This document shows, one piece after another, positions 1 through 9,806 of a stretch of DNA of 64,000 nt. The notes under the pieces are model-generated. The model worked only from the letters and a program-made list of their open reading frames with translations. It searched no databases and had not been told where the DNA came from. How positions within the stretch are numbered: position 1 is the stretch's first letter; each line of letters begins with the position of its first letter. The stretch covers positions 1 through 64,000 of the forward strand of contig NZ_NBYX01000015.1 of the NCBI RefSeq assembly GCF_002099195.1, given 5' to 3'. A program made the position numbers and the translations under genes. This DNA is from Burkholderia puraquae (GTDB taxonomy: Bacteria; Pseudomonadota; Gammaproteobacteria; Burkholderiales; Burkholderiaceae).

Positions 1-216
1 TCGCCGGTGCGCGCCTACGGCGGCTATGGCGGCTGGGGTGCGACGCAGCGCGACGGCGCGCCGCTGCAGCGCGCGGCGGCCGCCGCGATGTGCGGCTGCG
101 CGAGTGCGTGCGGCATGCACGGTCATGCGCATGCAAGCGCATGGGGCCGCACGTTGCCGACCTCGGACGCGAAGGGCTTCTGGGGCGCGTTCGGCTGTTC
201 GTGCTGGGCGGTCTGA
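1..216 (+). CDS. C-terminal fragment of an unidentified Cys-rich protein
   Basis: An open frame enters from the left edge and stops at 214-216, two bases before the start of the DoxX gene. The visible 71 residues are rich in Cys, His and Gly, with a CGCASACG stretch at about residues 32-39 and a terminal GCSCWAV, which could bind metal. A GTG lies at position 7, but the frame is open to the edge, so this is most likely the tail of a longer gene. The tight spacing to the DoxX gene suggests one transcription unit. I do not recognise the family, and a chance open frame in GC-rich DNA cannot be excluded. Confidence 0.4.
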   Translation, partial: SPVRAYGGYGGWGATQRDGAPLQRAAAAAMCGCASACGMHGHAHASAWGRTLPTSDAKGFWGAFGCSCWAV

Positions 217-217
217 C

Positions 218-664
218 ATGGCGATCGCAACCGGCCGGTGCAGCCCCGGGTGGATTCGTGCCCTCCTTTCGCAGGCGTGGGTCGGCTCGCTGGTACGGCT
301 CGCGCTCGTTTCCGCGTTCCTGATCGGCGGGGTGAACAAGGCGATGCACTTCGGCGAGGCGGTCGCGGAGCAGGCGCATTTCGGCCTGCACCCGCCCGCG
401 CTGTGGGCGGCACTGGCGATTGCGGTCGAGATCGGCGGCTCGTTGTGCGTGCTGTTTCGCCGGTTCACGTGGATCGGCGCGGGTGGGCTCGGCGTGCTGA
501 CCGTCGTCGCGATGGCGGTGGCGAACGACTTCTGGAACCAGTCGGGTGTCGCCCGCTTCATGGCGCTCAACAGTTTTTTTGAGCACCTGGGCTTGATTGC
601 GGCGCTCGTCCTTGTCACCATCGTCGGCGATAGTCAACGTGGGGACGGCGACGGTAGTCCCTGA
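218..664 (+). CDS. DoxX family membrane protein
   Basis: This 148-residue protein has the small four-helix layout of the DoxX family. An early hydrophobic segment ends in LIGGVNKAMHF, typical of the first DoxX helix, and three more hydrophobic stretches follow at about residues 55-75, 80-100 and 120-142. DoxX proteins are inner-membrane proteins linked to redox or thiol stress, and their exact reaction is mostly unknown. The ATG at 218 follows the upstream stop almost directly, which suggests translational coupling. A longer open frame begins at 26, but its N-terminal part is arginine-rich shadow sequence of the upstream gene. Confidence 0.8.
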   Translation: MAIATGRCSPGWIRALLSQAWVGSLVRLALVSAFLIGGVNKAMHFGEAVAEQAHFGLHPPALWAALAIAVEIGGSLCVLFRRFTWIGAGGLGVLTVVAMAVANDFWNQSGVARFMALNSFFEHLGLIAALVLVTIVGDSQRGDGDGSP

Positions 665-841
665 GCGCCCGGTCGGACGTCGAAACCGAAGGAACGAAGC
701 CGTGAGGAAAGGCCGCGCTGAAGGGTTTTTCAAGGCGACGGCAAGCGGCTTCGTTGCGACGTTGACTTCCGGCGAACGCGACGCGGCGGTCGTGCAGTCT
801 TCGGGCGCCGCGTCGCCCAACCTCTACTCAAACATCACGAA

Positions 842-1534
842 TTGAAATCTGAAGACACCATTCTTTCCGCGGTCGCCGGGTTCGTCGATACGCTGAGCTT
901 CGTCTCGCTGTTCGGGTTGTTCACCGCACACGTGACCGGCAACTTCGTGCTGATCGGCGCCGGCGTTGCCGGGTTCGGGCAGGGCATCCTGCTGAAGCTG
1001 AGCGTGTTTCCCGCATTCGTGTGCGGCGTCGTCGCGGCGAGCCTGATCGCGCGGTCGCTGTCCGCGCGGCCGGCATGGCAGGGCACGCGTGCGCTGCATA
1101 CGGTGCAGGCCGTGCTGCTGCTCGGCTTCTGCGCGGCCGGTGTGTGGGCGACGCCCGTCACGCAGTCCGACAGCCTGCCGGTGCTGGTGGCCGGCATCGT
1201 CGGCACGTTTGCGATGGGCGTGCAGAACGCGCACCCGCGCGTCATCGCACGTGCCGGCGTGCCGAACACGGTGATGACGGGCAACGTCACGCAGGCGATT
1301 CTCGATGTCGTCGACCTGTTGTCCGCCGGCACGGCCGAGAGCGCACGTGCGGCCGCGCGTGCGCGGTTCGGCAAGATGTTGCCGGCGATCGTCGCATTCG
1401 CGCTCGGCGCAATGGCCGGCGCGATCGGCTTCCGCTACGTCGGATTCTGGGCGCTGCTCGCGCCGGCCGGCGCGCTCGCGGTGCTGGCATTGACCTCCGG
1501 CGCGCACGACACGGCGCCCGCCGCGCGGAGCTGA
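842..1534 (+). CDS. DUF1275 (YoaK-like) membrane protein
   Basis: About 230 residues with six hydrophobic segments. The N-terminal pattern is that of DUF1275/YoaK proteins: AGFVDTLSF, then FTAHVTGNFVLIG, with a later internal repeat VMTGNVTQ. The function of the family is unknown. The only visible in-frame start is TTG at 842, with a weak ribosome site, and the frame upstream runs back to a stop near 717-719 without an ATG. Either TTG is used or a start lies in an unusual context. The gene converges on galM, and 1535-1662 holds no gene. Confidence 0.78.
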   Translation: MKSEDTILSAVAGFVDTLSFVSLFGLFTAHVTGNFVLIGAGVAGFGQGILLKLSVFPAFVCGVVAASLIARSLSARPAWQGTRALHTVQAVLLLGFCAAGVWATPVTQSDSLPVLVAGIVGTFAMGVQNAHPRVIARAGVPNTVMTGNVTQAILDVVDLLSAGTAESARAAARARFGKMLPAIVAFALGAMAGAIGFRYVGFWALLAPAGALAVLALTSGAHDTAPAARS

Positions 1535-1662
1535 GTTGGCGTGACACGGCCCAGCGGCCGGCATGCCGTCAGGGCAATGCGGCCGAGCCTCGATACGCGC
1601 CGGGAATTTCCTCGAGCGTATCGCGGTCGTGCCGGCGCGGGCGGTCATGCAGCCCGCGCACA

Positions 1663-2751
1663 CTATGCATGAACGGCCACCCGATACCGGGTGGTCTGTC
1701 GATAGACGGCGCCCGGATCAAGGATCACGTCGTCGCGCAGGCCGGCCATGTTGACCTGGTCCGGAAAGCCGCCCGCTTCCACGCACAGCGCTGCGTGTCG
1801 CGCGCAAAGCGTGCCGCCGCTCACGCGCACGCCGTCGAGATAGTTTCCCGTATAGAGTTGCAGGCCCCGCTGATCGGTCGACACGATCAATTCGCGGCCG
1901 CTTTCCGGATCGTAGACGCGCGCAACGGGCCGGACCTCTTGCGCGCCGCCGCCCAGTACGAAGCAGTGGTCGAAGCCGCGCGCACGAGCCAGTTGCGCGT
2001 TCGGCCAGTCGAGGCGCGCGCCGATCGGCGCGCTTTGCCGGAAATCGAAGGCGGTGCCCGTCACGTCGGCCGTGCCGGTCGGGATCAGCGCGTCGTCCAC
2101 TTCGAGGAACGCGTCGGCGTCGATGTGCAGCAGATGGCCGCGCACGTCGCTGCCCGGGCGCCCGTTCAGGTTGAAGTAGCTGTGATTCGTCAGGTTCAGC
2201 GGCGTCGGTGCATCGGTCCACCCCGCATAGTCGATCGTCAGCGTGCCGTCGTCGTCGAGCGTGTAGCGAACCTGCACGGACACGTTGCCGGGAAATCCCG
2301 CGTCGCCTTCCGGCGAATCGAGCCGAAGCGTCAGCCCGCCGCAGTCGTCGATCACGTCCCAGCGCGCGCGATGAAAACCGTTCGACCCGCCGTGCAGCAG
2401 GTTGCCGTTCTCGTTGCGGTCGAGCTGGTAGCTGATGCCGTCGAGCTCGAAGCGCGCGCCGGCGATCCGGTTCGCCCATCGGCCGATCGTCGCGCCGAGG
2501 TAGACACCGGATTCGAGGTATTCGGCCGGCGTGTCGTGCGCGAGCACGATATCGGCAAAGCGCCCCGTGCGGTCGGGGGCGAGCCACGACACGACGGTTG
2601 CGCCGAGGTCGCTGACGCCGACACGCATCCCATGCGCGTTGCGCAGCGTATAGCGCCGCACGGGCTCGCCGTCGGGCAACGCGCCCCACGGCTCGGAATG
2701 CACGCGGGCCACGCCGGGCGTCAGGTGTGAAGAATCGGTATCGATGTGCAT
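1663..2751 (-). CDS. galM: aldose 1-epimerase (mutarotase)
   Basis: 362 residues, the usual length for GalM, which interconverts alpha and beta anomers of aldoses in the cytoplasm. The family landmarks are present: GATIGRWANRI near residue 87, NLLHGG near 118, the active-site His in LTNHSYFNL, and the catalytic Glu in ALCVEAGGFPDQVN near the C-terminus. It lies 27 bp downstream of xylR on the same strand and is probably co-transcribed with it. Its placement beside xylAB fits a role in supplying the right xylose anomer to isomerase or dehydrogenase. Confidence 0.92.
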   Translation of the reverse strand: MHIDTDSSHLTPGVARVHSEPWGALPDGEPVRRYTLRNAHGMRVGVSDLGATVVSWLAPDRTGRFADIVLAHDTPAEYLESGVYLGATIGRWANRIAGARFELDGISYQLDRNENGNLLHGGSNGFHRARWDVIDDCGGLTLRLDSPEGDAGFPGNVSVQVRYTLDDDGTLTIDYAGWTDAPTPLNLTNHSYFNLNGRPGSDVRGHLLHIDADAFLEVDDALIPTGTADVTGTAFDFRQSAPIGARLDWPNAQLARARGFDHCFVLGGGAQEVRPVARVYDPESGRELIVSTDQRGLQLYTGNYLDGVRVSGGTLCARHAALCVEAGGFPDQVNMAGLRDDVILDPGAVYRQTTRYRVAVHA

Positions 2752-2778
2752 GGGTGGAGGTCAGATTGGCGGCGGGCG

Positions 2779-3972
2779 TCAGTATGAGGTGGCCGCGCGT
2801 TCCTGGTATTCGCGCGGCGTGCAGCCCAGCTCGCGCCTGAACACTGCGTACATGTACTGCAGCGACGTGAACCCGCAACGGATCGCAACTTCGGCGCTCG
2901 ACGCCTGCCGGCCGGCGAGCAGCGCCTGCGCGGCCTCGAGCTTGTGGCGCAGGATTTCCTGGTGCACGGTGCGCTGCAGTTCGCGCCGGAAGTGCTCCTC
3001 GAGCAACGAGCGCGATACGCCGACATAGTCGGCGACCTGTTCGGTCTTGATTCCCTGGCACGCATACTGGCGAATGAAATGCCGAGCACGCATCACGTGC
3101 GGGCTCGCAAGCGGCTGGTGGCGCGTCGACTCGAGCACGTTGATGCCGACCGGCGGCACGAGAATGCGCTGCCCCGGAAAGCGCGCACCGCGCAGCATCC
3201 GGTGCAGCAGGTGCGCGGCGGTGCGGCCCATTTCCTCGGTGCCCTGGATCACCGACGACAACGGAATGCGAGTCAGCGTGCGCGTGAGCGGATCGTTGTC
3301 GATGCCGATGATCGCCACCTGTTCCGGCACGGCGATGCCCGCGATCAGGCACGCCTGCAGCAGGTGCCGCGCGCGCGCATCGGTGACCGCGATCACGCCG
3401 ACGGGCTTCGGCAGCGCATGCAGCCAGCCGATCAGCTGTTCGATCGCGTGATTCCAGCCCGACGCGCTCGTCGACAGCCCGCGGTAGATCGGCGCATCGA
3501 GCCCGTCGGCGCGCGCGAGCCGGTCGAACGCGAGCTCGCGCTGCTGCGCCCAGCGGTTCTCCTGCGCGACCGGCAGGCTGTACATCGCGAAGTGCGCGAG
3601 TCCCGCGCCGATCAGGTGCGTGTACGCGAGCGACACGAGCTTCGGGTTGTCAGTCGCAATATATGGGACATCGTCCGGATATTGCGCTGGATCCTCGTAC
3701 GACGAACCGACCGCGACGATGGGCAGCGACGAGCCGGCGAGCGCGTCGGCGACGGCCGGATCGTCGAAGTCCGCGATGATGCCGTCGCCGTCGAAGCGCT
3801 CGATGCCGGTGAGCCGGCAGCGGAAGTCGTCCTCGAGAAACAGGTCCCACGCGACGCGCGTCGTGTGCAGGTACTGGCCGATGCCGCTGATGATCTCGCG
3901 GTCGTAGACCTTGTTCGCGTTGAACAGCAGCGCGATGCGATGCGGTGTCTGGGCGGAAGGAACGCGTGTCAT
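2779..3972 (-). CDS. xylR: XylR-type activator of xylose genes (AraC family)
   Basis: 397 residues from the ATG at 3972. The N-terminal part (about 10-280) is a periplasmic-binding-protein-like sensor beginning IALLFNANKVYDREI, and the C-terminal 100 residues form an AraC-type double helix-turn-helix (IKTEQVADYVGVSRSLLEEHF, then SSAEVAIRCGFTSLQYMYAVF). This is the architecture of E. coli XylR, which binds D-xylose and activates xylAB and xylFGH. It is divergent from xylA. An upstream extension to 4305 is open but is arginine-rich, overlaps xylA and looks non-coding. Confidence 0.92.
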   Translation of the reverse strand: MTRVPSAQTPHRIALLFNANKVYDREIISGIGQYLHTTRVAWDLFLEDDFRCRLTGIERFDGDGIIADFDDPAVADALAGSSLPIVAVGSSYEDPAQYPDDVPYIATDNPKLVSLAYTHLIGAGLAHFAMYSLPVAQENRWAQQRELAFDRLARADGLDAPIYRGLSTSASGWNHAIEQLIGWLHALPKPVGVIAVTDARARHLLQACLIAGIAVPEQVAIIGIDNDPLTRTLTRIPLSSVIQGTEEMGRTAAHLLHRMLRGARFPGQRILVPPVGINVLESTRHQPLASPHVMRARHFIRQYACQGIKTEQVADYVGVSRSLLEEHFRRELQRTVHQEILRHKLEAAQALLAGRQASSAEVAIRCGFTSLQYMYAVFRRELGCTPREYQERAATSY

Positions 3973-4238
3973 CTCGATCTCGGGGCGCGTGCCTTGGGGG
4001 CGTCGTGCCGTTGTCTCCGGGGTGCGCCTCGGGCGGCTGGGCGCGGTGGTCTGGTGTTCGGCGATTGTAGGACGGAACGCGCGCCGCACGTAGCGGCTGG
4101 CAAGAAACATTAAGCGTGCTGCGCAATTTCGCAATTGCCGGCCGGCAGGCACGCGGGCACGATCCAGCCAACCGAATTCGGCCGCGTGCGTCGCCGCGAC
4201 GCGCGTTGCGCTGCAACAAGACCCTGCACGGAGACGCC
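3973..4238. promoter_or_regulatory. xylR/xylA divergent control region
   Basis: This 266-bp gap lies between the divergent starts of xylR and xylA and must carry both promoters. I see a direct repeat GCAATT at 4123-4128 and 4131-4136, and a perfect short inverted repeat GTTGC-GCT-GCAAC at 4205-4217, just before the xylA ribosome site (GGAGACGCC before 4239). Either could be a XylR half-site, but neither is proven and no clear -35/-10 pair stands out. Confidence 0.45.
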
Positions 4239-5561
4239 ATGTCGTATTTCGAACACATTCCCGCGATTCGCTACGAAGGCCCGCAGTCGGACAATCCGCT
4301 CGCATACCACCATTACGACCCCGCGAAGCGCGTGCTGGGCAAGACGCTCGCCGAGCATCTGCGGATCGCCGTCTGCTACTGGCACACGTTCGTGTGGCCG
4401 GGGCATGACATGTTCGGGCAAGGCACGTTCCGGCGGCCGTGGCAGCAGCCGGGCGACGCGCTCGAATTGGCGCGGATGAAGGCCGATGCGGCGTTCGAGT
4501 TCTTCACGAAGCTCGGCACGCCTTTTTATACGTTCCATGACACCGACGTCTCGCCGGAAGGCGACAGCCTGCGGGAATATGCGGCCAATTTCGCGCGGAT
4601 GGTCGACTATCTCGGCGAGCGTCAGCAGGCGAGCGGCGTGCGGCTCCTGTGGGGCACCGCGAACCTGTTCTCGCACCCGCGCTTCGCGGCCGGCGCCGCG
4701 ACGAACCCGAACCCCGACGTGTTCGCGTGGGCCGCGGCCCAGGTGTGCCATGCGCTCGACGCGACCCACCGGCTCGGCGGCGAGAACTACGTGCTGTGGG
4801 GCGGCCGCGAAGGCTACGAGACGCTGCTCAATACCGACCTGAAGCGCGAGCGCGACCAGTTCGCCCGCTTCCTGTCGATGGTCGTCGAGCACAAGCACCG
4901 GATCGGATTCAAGGGCGCGCTGCTGATCGAGCCGAAGCCGCAGGAGCCGACCAAGCATCAGTACGACTACGACGTCGCGACCGTGCATGGCTTTCTCGTG
5001 CAGTACGGACTGCAGAACGAGATCCGCGTGAACATCGAGGCGAATCACGCGACGCTCGCCGGGCACTCGTTCCATCACGAGATCGCGAATGCCTTCGCGC
5101 TCGGCGTGTTCGGCAGCGTTGACGCGAACCGCGGCGATCCGCAGAACGGCTGGGACACCGACCAGTTCCCGAACAGCGTCGAGGAGCTGACGCTCGCGTT
5201 CTACGAAATCTTGCGCCACGGCGGCTTCACGACCGGCGGGATGAACTTCGACGCGAAGGTGCGGCGCCAGAGCGTCGATCCGGAAGACCTGTTCTACGGC
5301 CACGTCGGCGCGATCGACGTGCTCGCGCTCGCGCTCGAACGCGCGGCGGTGCTGGTCGAGAACGACCGGCTCGACGCGCTGCGTCGTCAACGCTACGCGC
5401 AGTGGGACGACGCGTTCGGCCGCAAGATCCTGTCGGGCGGCTATACGCTGGAGTCGCTCGCGGCCGATGCGCTCGCGCGCGGCGTGAACCCGCAGCACGT
5501 GAGCGGCGCGCAGGAGCGGTGCGAGAACATCGTGAACCAGGCGATCTACGGGCTGCGCTGA
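4239..5561 (+). CDS. xylA: D-xylose isomerase
   Basis: 440 residues, the normal length of class II XylA, which converts D-xylose to D-xylulose with divalent metals. Typical segments are [15 protein letters not shown] near residues 46-60, the catalytic-His segment [13 protein letters not shown] near 95-110, LWGGREGYE near 185 and the metal-site region [16 protein letters not shown] near 230. The ATG at 4239 gives the standard MSYFEHIP start and has GGAGACG upstream. A longer open frame from 4116 is rejected. xylB follows 4 bp later in the same operon. Confidence 0.97.
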   Translation: MSYFEHIPAIRYEGPQSDNPLAYHHYDPAKRVLGKTLAEHLRIAVCYWHTFVWPGHDMFGQGTFRRPWQQPGDALELARMKADAAFEFFTKLGTPFYTFHDTDVSPEGDSLREYAANFARMVDYLGERQQASGVRLLWGTANLFSHPRFAAGAATNPNPDVFAWAAAQVCHALDATHRLGGENYVLWGGREGYETLLNTDLKRERDQFARFLSMVVEHKHRIGFKGALLIEPKPQEPTKHQYDYDVATVHGFLVQYGLQNEIRVNIEANHATLAGHSFHHEIANAFALGVFGSVDANRGDPQNGWDTDQFPNSVEELTLAFYEILRHGGFTTGGMNFDAKVRRQSVDPEDLFYGHVGAIDVLALALERAAVLVENDRLDALRRQRYAQWDDAFGRKILSGGYTLESLAADALARGVNPQHVSGAQERCENIVNQAIYGLR

Positions 5562-5565
5562 CGCC

Positions 5566-7044
5566 ATGTACATCGGACTCGATCTCGGCACGTCGGGCGT
5601 GAAGGCCGTGCTGCTCGACCGCGACGGCGCGGTGCGGGTGAGCGCGAGCCGCCCGTTGACGGTGAGCCGGCCGCGGCCGCGCTGGTCCGAGCAGGCGCCG
5701 CGCGACTGGTGGGACGCGGCATGCGGCGCGCTTGCCGCGCTCGTCTCGGATGCGCGCACCGCGGGCATCGACCCGCGCGACATCGACGCACTTGGACTGA
5801 CCGGGCAGATGCACGGCGCGACGCTGCTCGATGCGCATGGCGACGTGCTGCGCCCCGCGATCCTGTGGAACGACGGCCGGGCGGACGCCGAGTGCGACGA
5901 ACTCGAACGGCTCGCGCCCGCGCTGCGCACGGTGGCCGGCAACATCGCGATGCCGGGTTTCACCGCACCGAAGCTGCTGTGGGTGCGTCGTCACGAGCCC
6001 GACGTGTTCGCGCGCATCGCCTCCGTGCTGCTGCCGAAGGACTATCTGCGCTACCGGCTGACCGGCGCGTTCGCGACCGATCCGTCGGATGCCGCGGGCA
6101 CGCTGTGGCTCGACGTCGCGAAGCGCGATTACGACGACACGCTGCTCGCCGTCTGCGGGCTGTCGCGCGCGCAGATGCCGGCCGTGTTCGAAGGCAACCG
6201 CATCACCGGCACGCTGCTGCCGGCCGTCGCACGGGCGCTCGGCCTGCGCGAGATCCCGGTGGTGGCCGGCGGCGGCGACAACGCGGCCGGCGCGGTGGGC
6301 GTCGGGATCGTGCGGCCCGGCGATGCGTTGCTGTCGCTGGGCACGTCGGGCGTGTATTTCGCGGTGTCGGACGGGTTTCGTGCGAATCCCGAATCGGCGG
6401 TGCACAGCTTCTGTCATGCGCTGCCGGATACGTGGCACCTGATGTCGGTGATGCTGAATGCGGCCGGCTGCGTCGACTTCACCGCGCAACTGGCCGGCTA
6501 CGACGGCGTCGCGGCGCTGCTCGACGATGCCGAGACGAACGCACGCGCGAGCCGCCCGTGGTTCCTGCCGTACCTGAGCGGCGAGCGCACGCCGCACAAC
6601 GACGTGAACGCGAAGGGCGTGTTCTACGGGCTCACGCCCGACACGCAGCGCGCAGATCTCGCGAACGCGACGCTCGAAGGCGTCGGCTTCGCGCTGCTCG
6701 ACGGAATCGACGCGCTGCATGCGGCCGGGCTCGCACCCGACAGCATCACGGTGATCGGCGGCGGCTCGCGCAGCGCGTACTGGACGCAGATGCTCGCCGA
6801 CCTGAGCGGCCGCGCGCTGACGCTGCGCGCGGGCGGCGAAGTGGGGCCGGCGCTCGGCGCCGCGCGCCTCGCGCATCTGGCGGTCGAACCGCATGCGCGG
6901 CTCGGCGACGTGTGCCCGCAGCCGCCCGTCGTCGCGGTGCGCGAGCCCGATCCCGCGCGGCATGCGTGGTATCGCGACGTGCGCCGACCGACGTTTCGCG
7001 CGCTCTACCGCGCGCTCGAACCGGTGTTTGCAACGGGCGGATGA
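5566..7044 (+). CDS. xylB: D-xylulokinase
   Basis: 492 residues of the FGGY sugar-kinase family; it phosphorylates D-xylulose to xylulose 5-phosphate for the pentose phosphate pathway. It begins with the phosphate-binding MYIGLDLGTSGVKAVLLD. The substrate-loop region GLTGQMHGATLLD lies near residue 75, LWNDGRAD near 100, and the C-terminal ATP-site pattern VIGGGSRSAYWTQMLAD near 400. The 4-bp gap after xylA shows one operon. Together they form the isomerase route of xylose use. Confidence 0.96.
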   Translation: MYIGLDLGTSGVKAVLLDRDGAVRVSASRPLTVSRPRPRWSEQAPRDWWDAACGALAALVSDARTAGIDPRDIDALGLTGQMHGATLLDAHGDVLRPAILWNDGRADAECDELERLAPALRTVAGNIAMPGFTAPKLLWVRRHEPDVFARIASVLLPKDYLRYRLTGAFATDPSDAAGTLWLDVAKRDYDDTLLAVCGLSRAQMPAVFEGNRITGTLLPAVARALGLREIPVVAGGGDNAAGAVGVGIVRPGDALLSLGTSGVYFAVSDGFRANPESAVHSFCHALPDTWHLMSVMLNAAGCVDFTAQLAGYDGVAALLDDAETNARASRPWFLPYLSGERTPHNDVNAKGVFYGLTPDTQRADLANATLEGVGFALLDGIDALHAAGLAPDSITVIGGGSRSAYWTQMLADLSGRALTLRAGGEVGPALGAARLAHLAVEPHARLGDVCPQPPVVAVREPDPARHAWYRDVRRPTFRALYRALEPVFATGG

Positions 7045-7151
7045 ACGGCGGCCCGCCGCTGGGCCGTCCGTAGCAGTGACTCGATGCGGGCGGCGCATTC
7101 CGGCGCCGGCCCGGCGTTCGTGAGGTTGTCCAATAACAAGGAGTTGGAGAC

Positions 7152-8180
7152 ATGAAATCCGTGACGCGTCGTACCGTATTGAGTTCGCTTGCCGGCGCCG
7201 CCGCGCTGGCGATCGTCGCATTGGGCATGCCGCTCGCGCATGCGAGCAAGGACAAGCCCGAAATCGGCTTCTGCATCGACGACCTGCGCGTCGAGCGCTG
7301 GTCGCGCGATCGCGACTATTTCGTCGCGGCCGCGACGAAGCTCGGCGCGAAGGTGTCGGTGCAGTCGGCCGACGCGAGCGAAGAGCGGCAGATCTCGCAG
7401 ATCGAGAACCTGATCTCGCGCGGCGTCGACGTGATCGTGATCGTGCCGTTCAATTCGAAGACGCTCGGCAACGTCGTCGCCGAAGCGAAGAAGGCCGGCA
7501 TCAAGATCGTGTCGTACGACCGGCTGATTCTCGACGCGGACGTCGACGCGTATATCTCGTTCGACAACCAGAAGGTCGGCGAGCTGCAGGCGCAGGGCGT
7601 CTACGATGCGAAGCCGAAAGGCAATTACTTCCTGCTGGGCGGCGCGCCGACCGACAACAACGCGAAAATGCTGCGCGAAGGGCAGTTGAAGGTGCTGAAG
7701 CCCGCGATCGACCGCGGCGACATCAAGGTCGTCGGCCAGCAGTGGGTGCCCGAGTGGAGCGCGTCGACCGCGCTGCGGATCGTCGAGGATGCGCTGACCG
7801 CGAACAACAACAAGATCGATGCGATCGTCGCGTCGAACGACGGCACGGCCGGCGGCGCGATCCAGGCGCTCGCGGCGCAACATCTGGCCGGCAAGGTGCC
7901 GGTATCCGGGCAGGACGCGGATCTCGCGGCGGTCAAGCGCGTGATCGCCGGCACGCAGACGATGACTGTCTACAAGCCGCTCAAGCTGATCGCGAGCGAA
8001 GCGGCGAAGCTCGCGGTCGATCTCGCGAAGGGCACGAAGCCTGCGTTCAATGCGCAGTACGACAACGGCCGGAAGAAGGTCGACACGGTGCTGCTGCAGC
8101 CGACGCTGCTGACCAAGCGTAACGTCGACGTCGTCGTGAAGGACGGTTTCTATACCCAGGCCCAGCTGGCGAGCCAGTAA
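7152..8180 (+). CDS. xylF: D-xylose ABC transporter, periplasmic binding protein
   Basis: 342 residues with a Sec signal (positive start KSVTRRT, hydrophobic core, cleavage near AHAS at about residue 31). The mature part is a type I sugar-binding fold: IGFCIDDLRVERWSRDRDYF, VDVIVIVPFNSKTLG and ASNDGTAGGAIQAL match XylF. It captures xylose for XylGH. A 107-bp gap after xylB carries a good ribosome site (AAGGAGTTGGAGAC) and may hold its own promoter. A strong hairpin follows the gene. Confidence 0.94.
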   Translation: MKSVTRRTVLSSLAGAAALAIVALGMPLAHASKDKPEIGFCIDDLRVERWSRDRDYFVAAATKLGAKVSVQSADASEERQISQIENLISRGVDVIVIVPFNSKTLGNVVAEAKKAGIKIVSYDRLILDADVDAYISFDNQKVGELQAQGVYDAKPKGNYFLLGGAPTDNNAKMLREGQLKVLKPAIDRGDIKVVGQQWVPEWSASTALRIVEDALTANNNKIDAIVASNDGTAGGAIQALAAQHLAGKVPVSGQDADLAAVKRVIAGTQTMTVYKPLKLIASEAAKLAVDLAKGTKPAFNAQYDNGRKKVDTVLLQPTLLTKRNVDVVVKDGFYTQAQLASQ

Positions 8181-8198
8181 GCGTACGACGGACGCGAC

Positions 8199-8225
8199 GC
8201 GCGGCCGCCGCGACGGCGGCCGCGC
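8199..8225 (+). terminator. xylF-xylG intergenic hairpin (stabiliser or attenuator)
   Basis: A perfect 12-bp inverted repeat: GCGCGGCCGCCG at 8199-8210, a 3-base loop, and CGGCGGCCGCGC at 8214-8225. Only two T residues follow, so full termination is unlikely. Hairpins in this position often protect the upstream binding-protein mRNA from 3' decay or cause partial termination, giving more binding protein than ATPase and permease. That role is inferred here. Confidence 0.6.
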
Positions 8226-8246
8226 TTACTGCGAGGCAATGAACGA

Positions 8247-9806
8247 ATGACGGAACCCTTGCTGACGATGCGCAGCATCGTCAAGGAATTCGACGGCGTG
8301 AAAGCGCTCGACGGTATCGACCTCACCGTGCGGCCCGGCGAATGCGTCGGGCTGTGCGGCGAGAACGGCGCGGGCAAATCGACGCTGATGAAGGTGCTGT
8401 CGGGTGTCTATCCGCATGGCACGTGGGACGGCGAAATCCGCTGGGAAGGCGCGCCGCTCGCGGCATCCGGCGTGCGCGACACGGAGCGGGCGGGCATCGT
8501 GATCATCCACCAGGAGCTGATGCTCGTGCCCGAACTGTCGGTTGCCGAGAACATCTTCCTCGGCAACGAGATCACCCTGCCGGGCGGGCGCATGCACTTC
8601 TCGGCGATGGTCCGGCGCGCCGAGGAGCTGCTGCGCGAGTTGCGGATCGACTCGATCAACGTCGCGCAGCCGGTCATGAACTACGGCGGCGGCCACCAGC
8701 AGTTGATCGAGATCGCGAAGGCGTTGAACAAGGACGCGAAGCTGCTGATCCTCGACGAACCGTCGTCGTCGCTGAGCGCCGCCGAAACGCGCATCCTGCT
8801 CGACATCGTGCGCGACCTGAAGCGGCGCGGCGTGGCGTGCGTGTACATCTCGCACAAGCTCGACGAGGTGGCGGCCGTCTGCGACACGGTCACCGTGATC
8901 CGCGACGGCCGTCATGTCGCGACCGAGCCGATGGACGCGCTGACCACCGACCGGATCATCGCGATGATGGTCGGCCGCGAGATCCGCGACCTGTATCCGC
9001 GGGAGGCGCACGAGATCGGCGACGTCGTGCTGGAAGCCCGCCACGTGACGTGTCGCGACGTGACGAACGCGCGCCGCAAGCGGGTCGACGACGTGTCGTT
9101 CAGCGTGCGGCGCGGCGAGATCCTCGGCGTCGCCGGGCTCGTCGGCGCGGGCCGCACCGAGCTGATGCAGGCGATCTTCGGCGCGTATCCCGGCGCGTGC
9201 ACGGCGACCGTGACGATGAACGGCCGCCCGCTGTCGATCCGCTCGCCGGCCGACGCGATCCGCGCAGGCATCGCGATGGTGCCGGAGGACCGCAAGCGCC
9301 ACGGCATCGTGCCGCAGCTCGGCGTGGGCCACAACATCACGCTGGCGGTGCTGCGGCGCTTCGCGGCACGCGGGCGGATCGACGCGGCCGCCGAACTCGA
9401 TGCGATCCGCACCGAGATGCAGCGGCTGTCGGTGCGCGCCGCGCATCCGTTCCTGTCGATCGCGAGCCTGTCGGGCGGCAATCAGCAGAAGGCGGTGCTC
9501 GCGAAGATGCTGCTGACCGAGCCGCAGGTGCTGATCCTCGACGAACCGACGCGCGGCGTCGACGTGGGCGCGAAGGTGGAGATCTACCGGCTGATCTTCG
9601 CGCTTGCGAAGCGCGGCGTCGCGCTGATCGTCGTGTCGTCGGAGCTGCCGGAGGTGCTCGGTCTCGCCGATCGCGTGCTGGTGATCGGCGAAGGCGAGCT
9701 GCGCGGCGATTTCGTCAACCAGGGCCTCACGCAGGAACAGATTCTCGGCGCCGCGCTGAAGCCCGCGCGGCTGCCCGCCGAACCCACCGCAGCGAGTGCG
9801 ACATGA
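8247..9806 (+). CDS. xylG: D-xylose ABC transporter, ATP-binding protein
   Basis: 519 residues with two tandem ABC ATPase domains, as in XylG, RbsA and MglA. Domain 1 has Walker [10 protein letters not shown] near residue 39 and Walker [12 protein letters not shown] near 165. Domain 2 has the divergent Walker [10 protein letters not shown] of this class, signature [13 protein letters not shown] near 408 and Walker [14 protein letters not shown]. It powers xylose import through XylH. It overlaps xylH by 4 bp (ATGA), so the two are translationally coupled. Confidence 0.96.
   Translation: MTEPLLTMRSIVKEFDGVKALDGIDLTVRPGECVGLCGENGAGKSTLMKVLSGVYPHGTWDGEIRWEGAPLAASGVRDTERAGIVIIHQELMLVPELSVAENIFLGNEITLPGGRMHFSAMVRRAEELLRELRIDSINVAQPVMNYGGGHQQLIEIAKALNKDAKLLILDEPSSSLSAAETRILLDIVRDLKRRGVACVYISHKLDEVAAVCDTVTVIRDGRHVATEPMDALTTDRIIAMMVGREIRDLYPREAHEIGDVVLEARHVTCRDVTNARRKRVDDVSFSVRRGEILGVAGLVGAGRTELMQAIFGAYPGACTATVTMNGRPLSIRSPADAIRAGIAMVPEDRKRHGIVPQLGVGHNITLAVLRRFAARGRIDAAAELDAIRTEMQRLSVRAAHPFLSIASLSGGNQQKAVLAKMLLTEPQVLILDEPTRGVDVGAKVEIYRLIFALAKRGVALIVVSSELPEVLGLADRVLVIGEGELRGDFVNQGLTQEQILGAALKPARLPAEPTAASAT

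Noticed and set aside
4116-4238. Extended N-terminus for XylA
   Set aside because: The extension is not in the family, and a ribosome site and the normal MSYFEHIP start lie at 4239.
3973-4305. Extended N-terminus for XylR
   Set aside because: It runs through the divergent promoter into xylA and reads as arginine-rich non-protein sequence.
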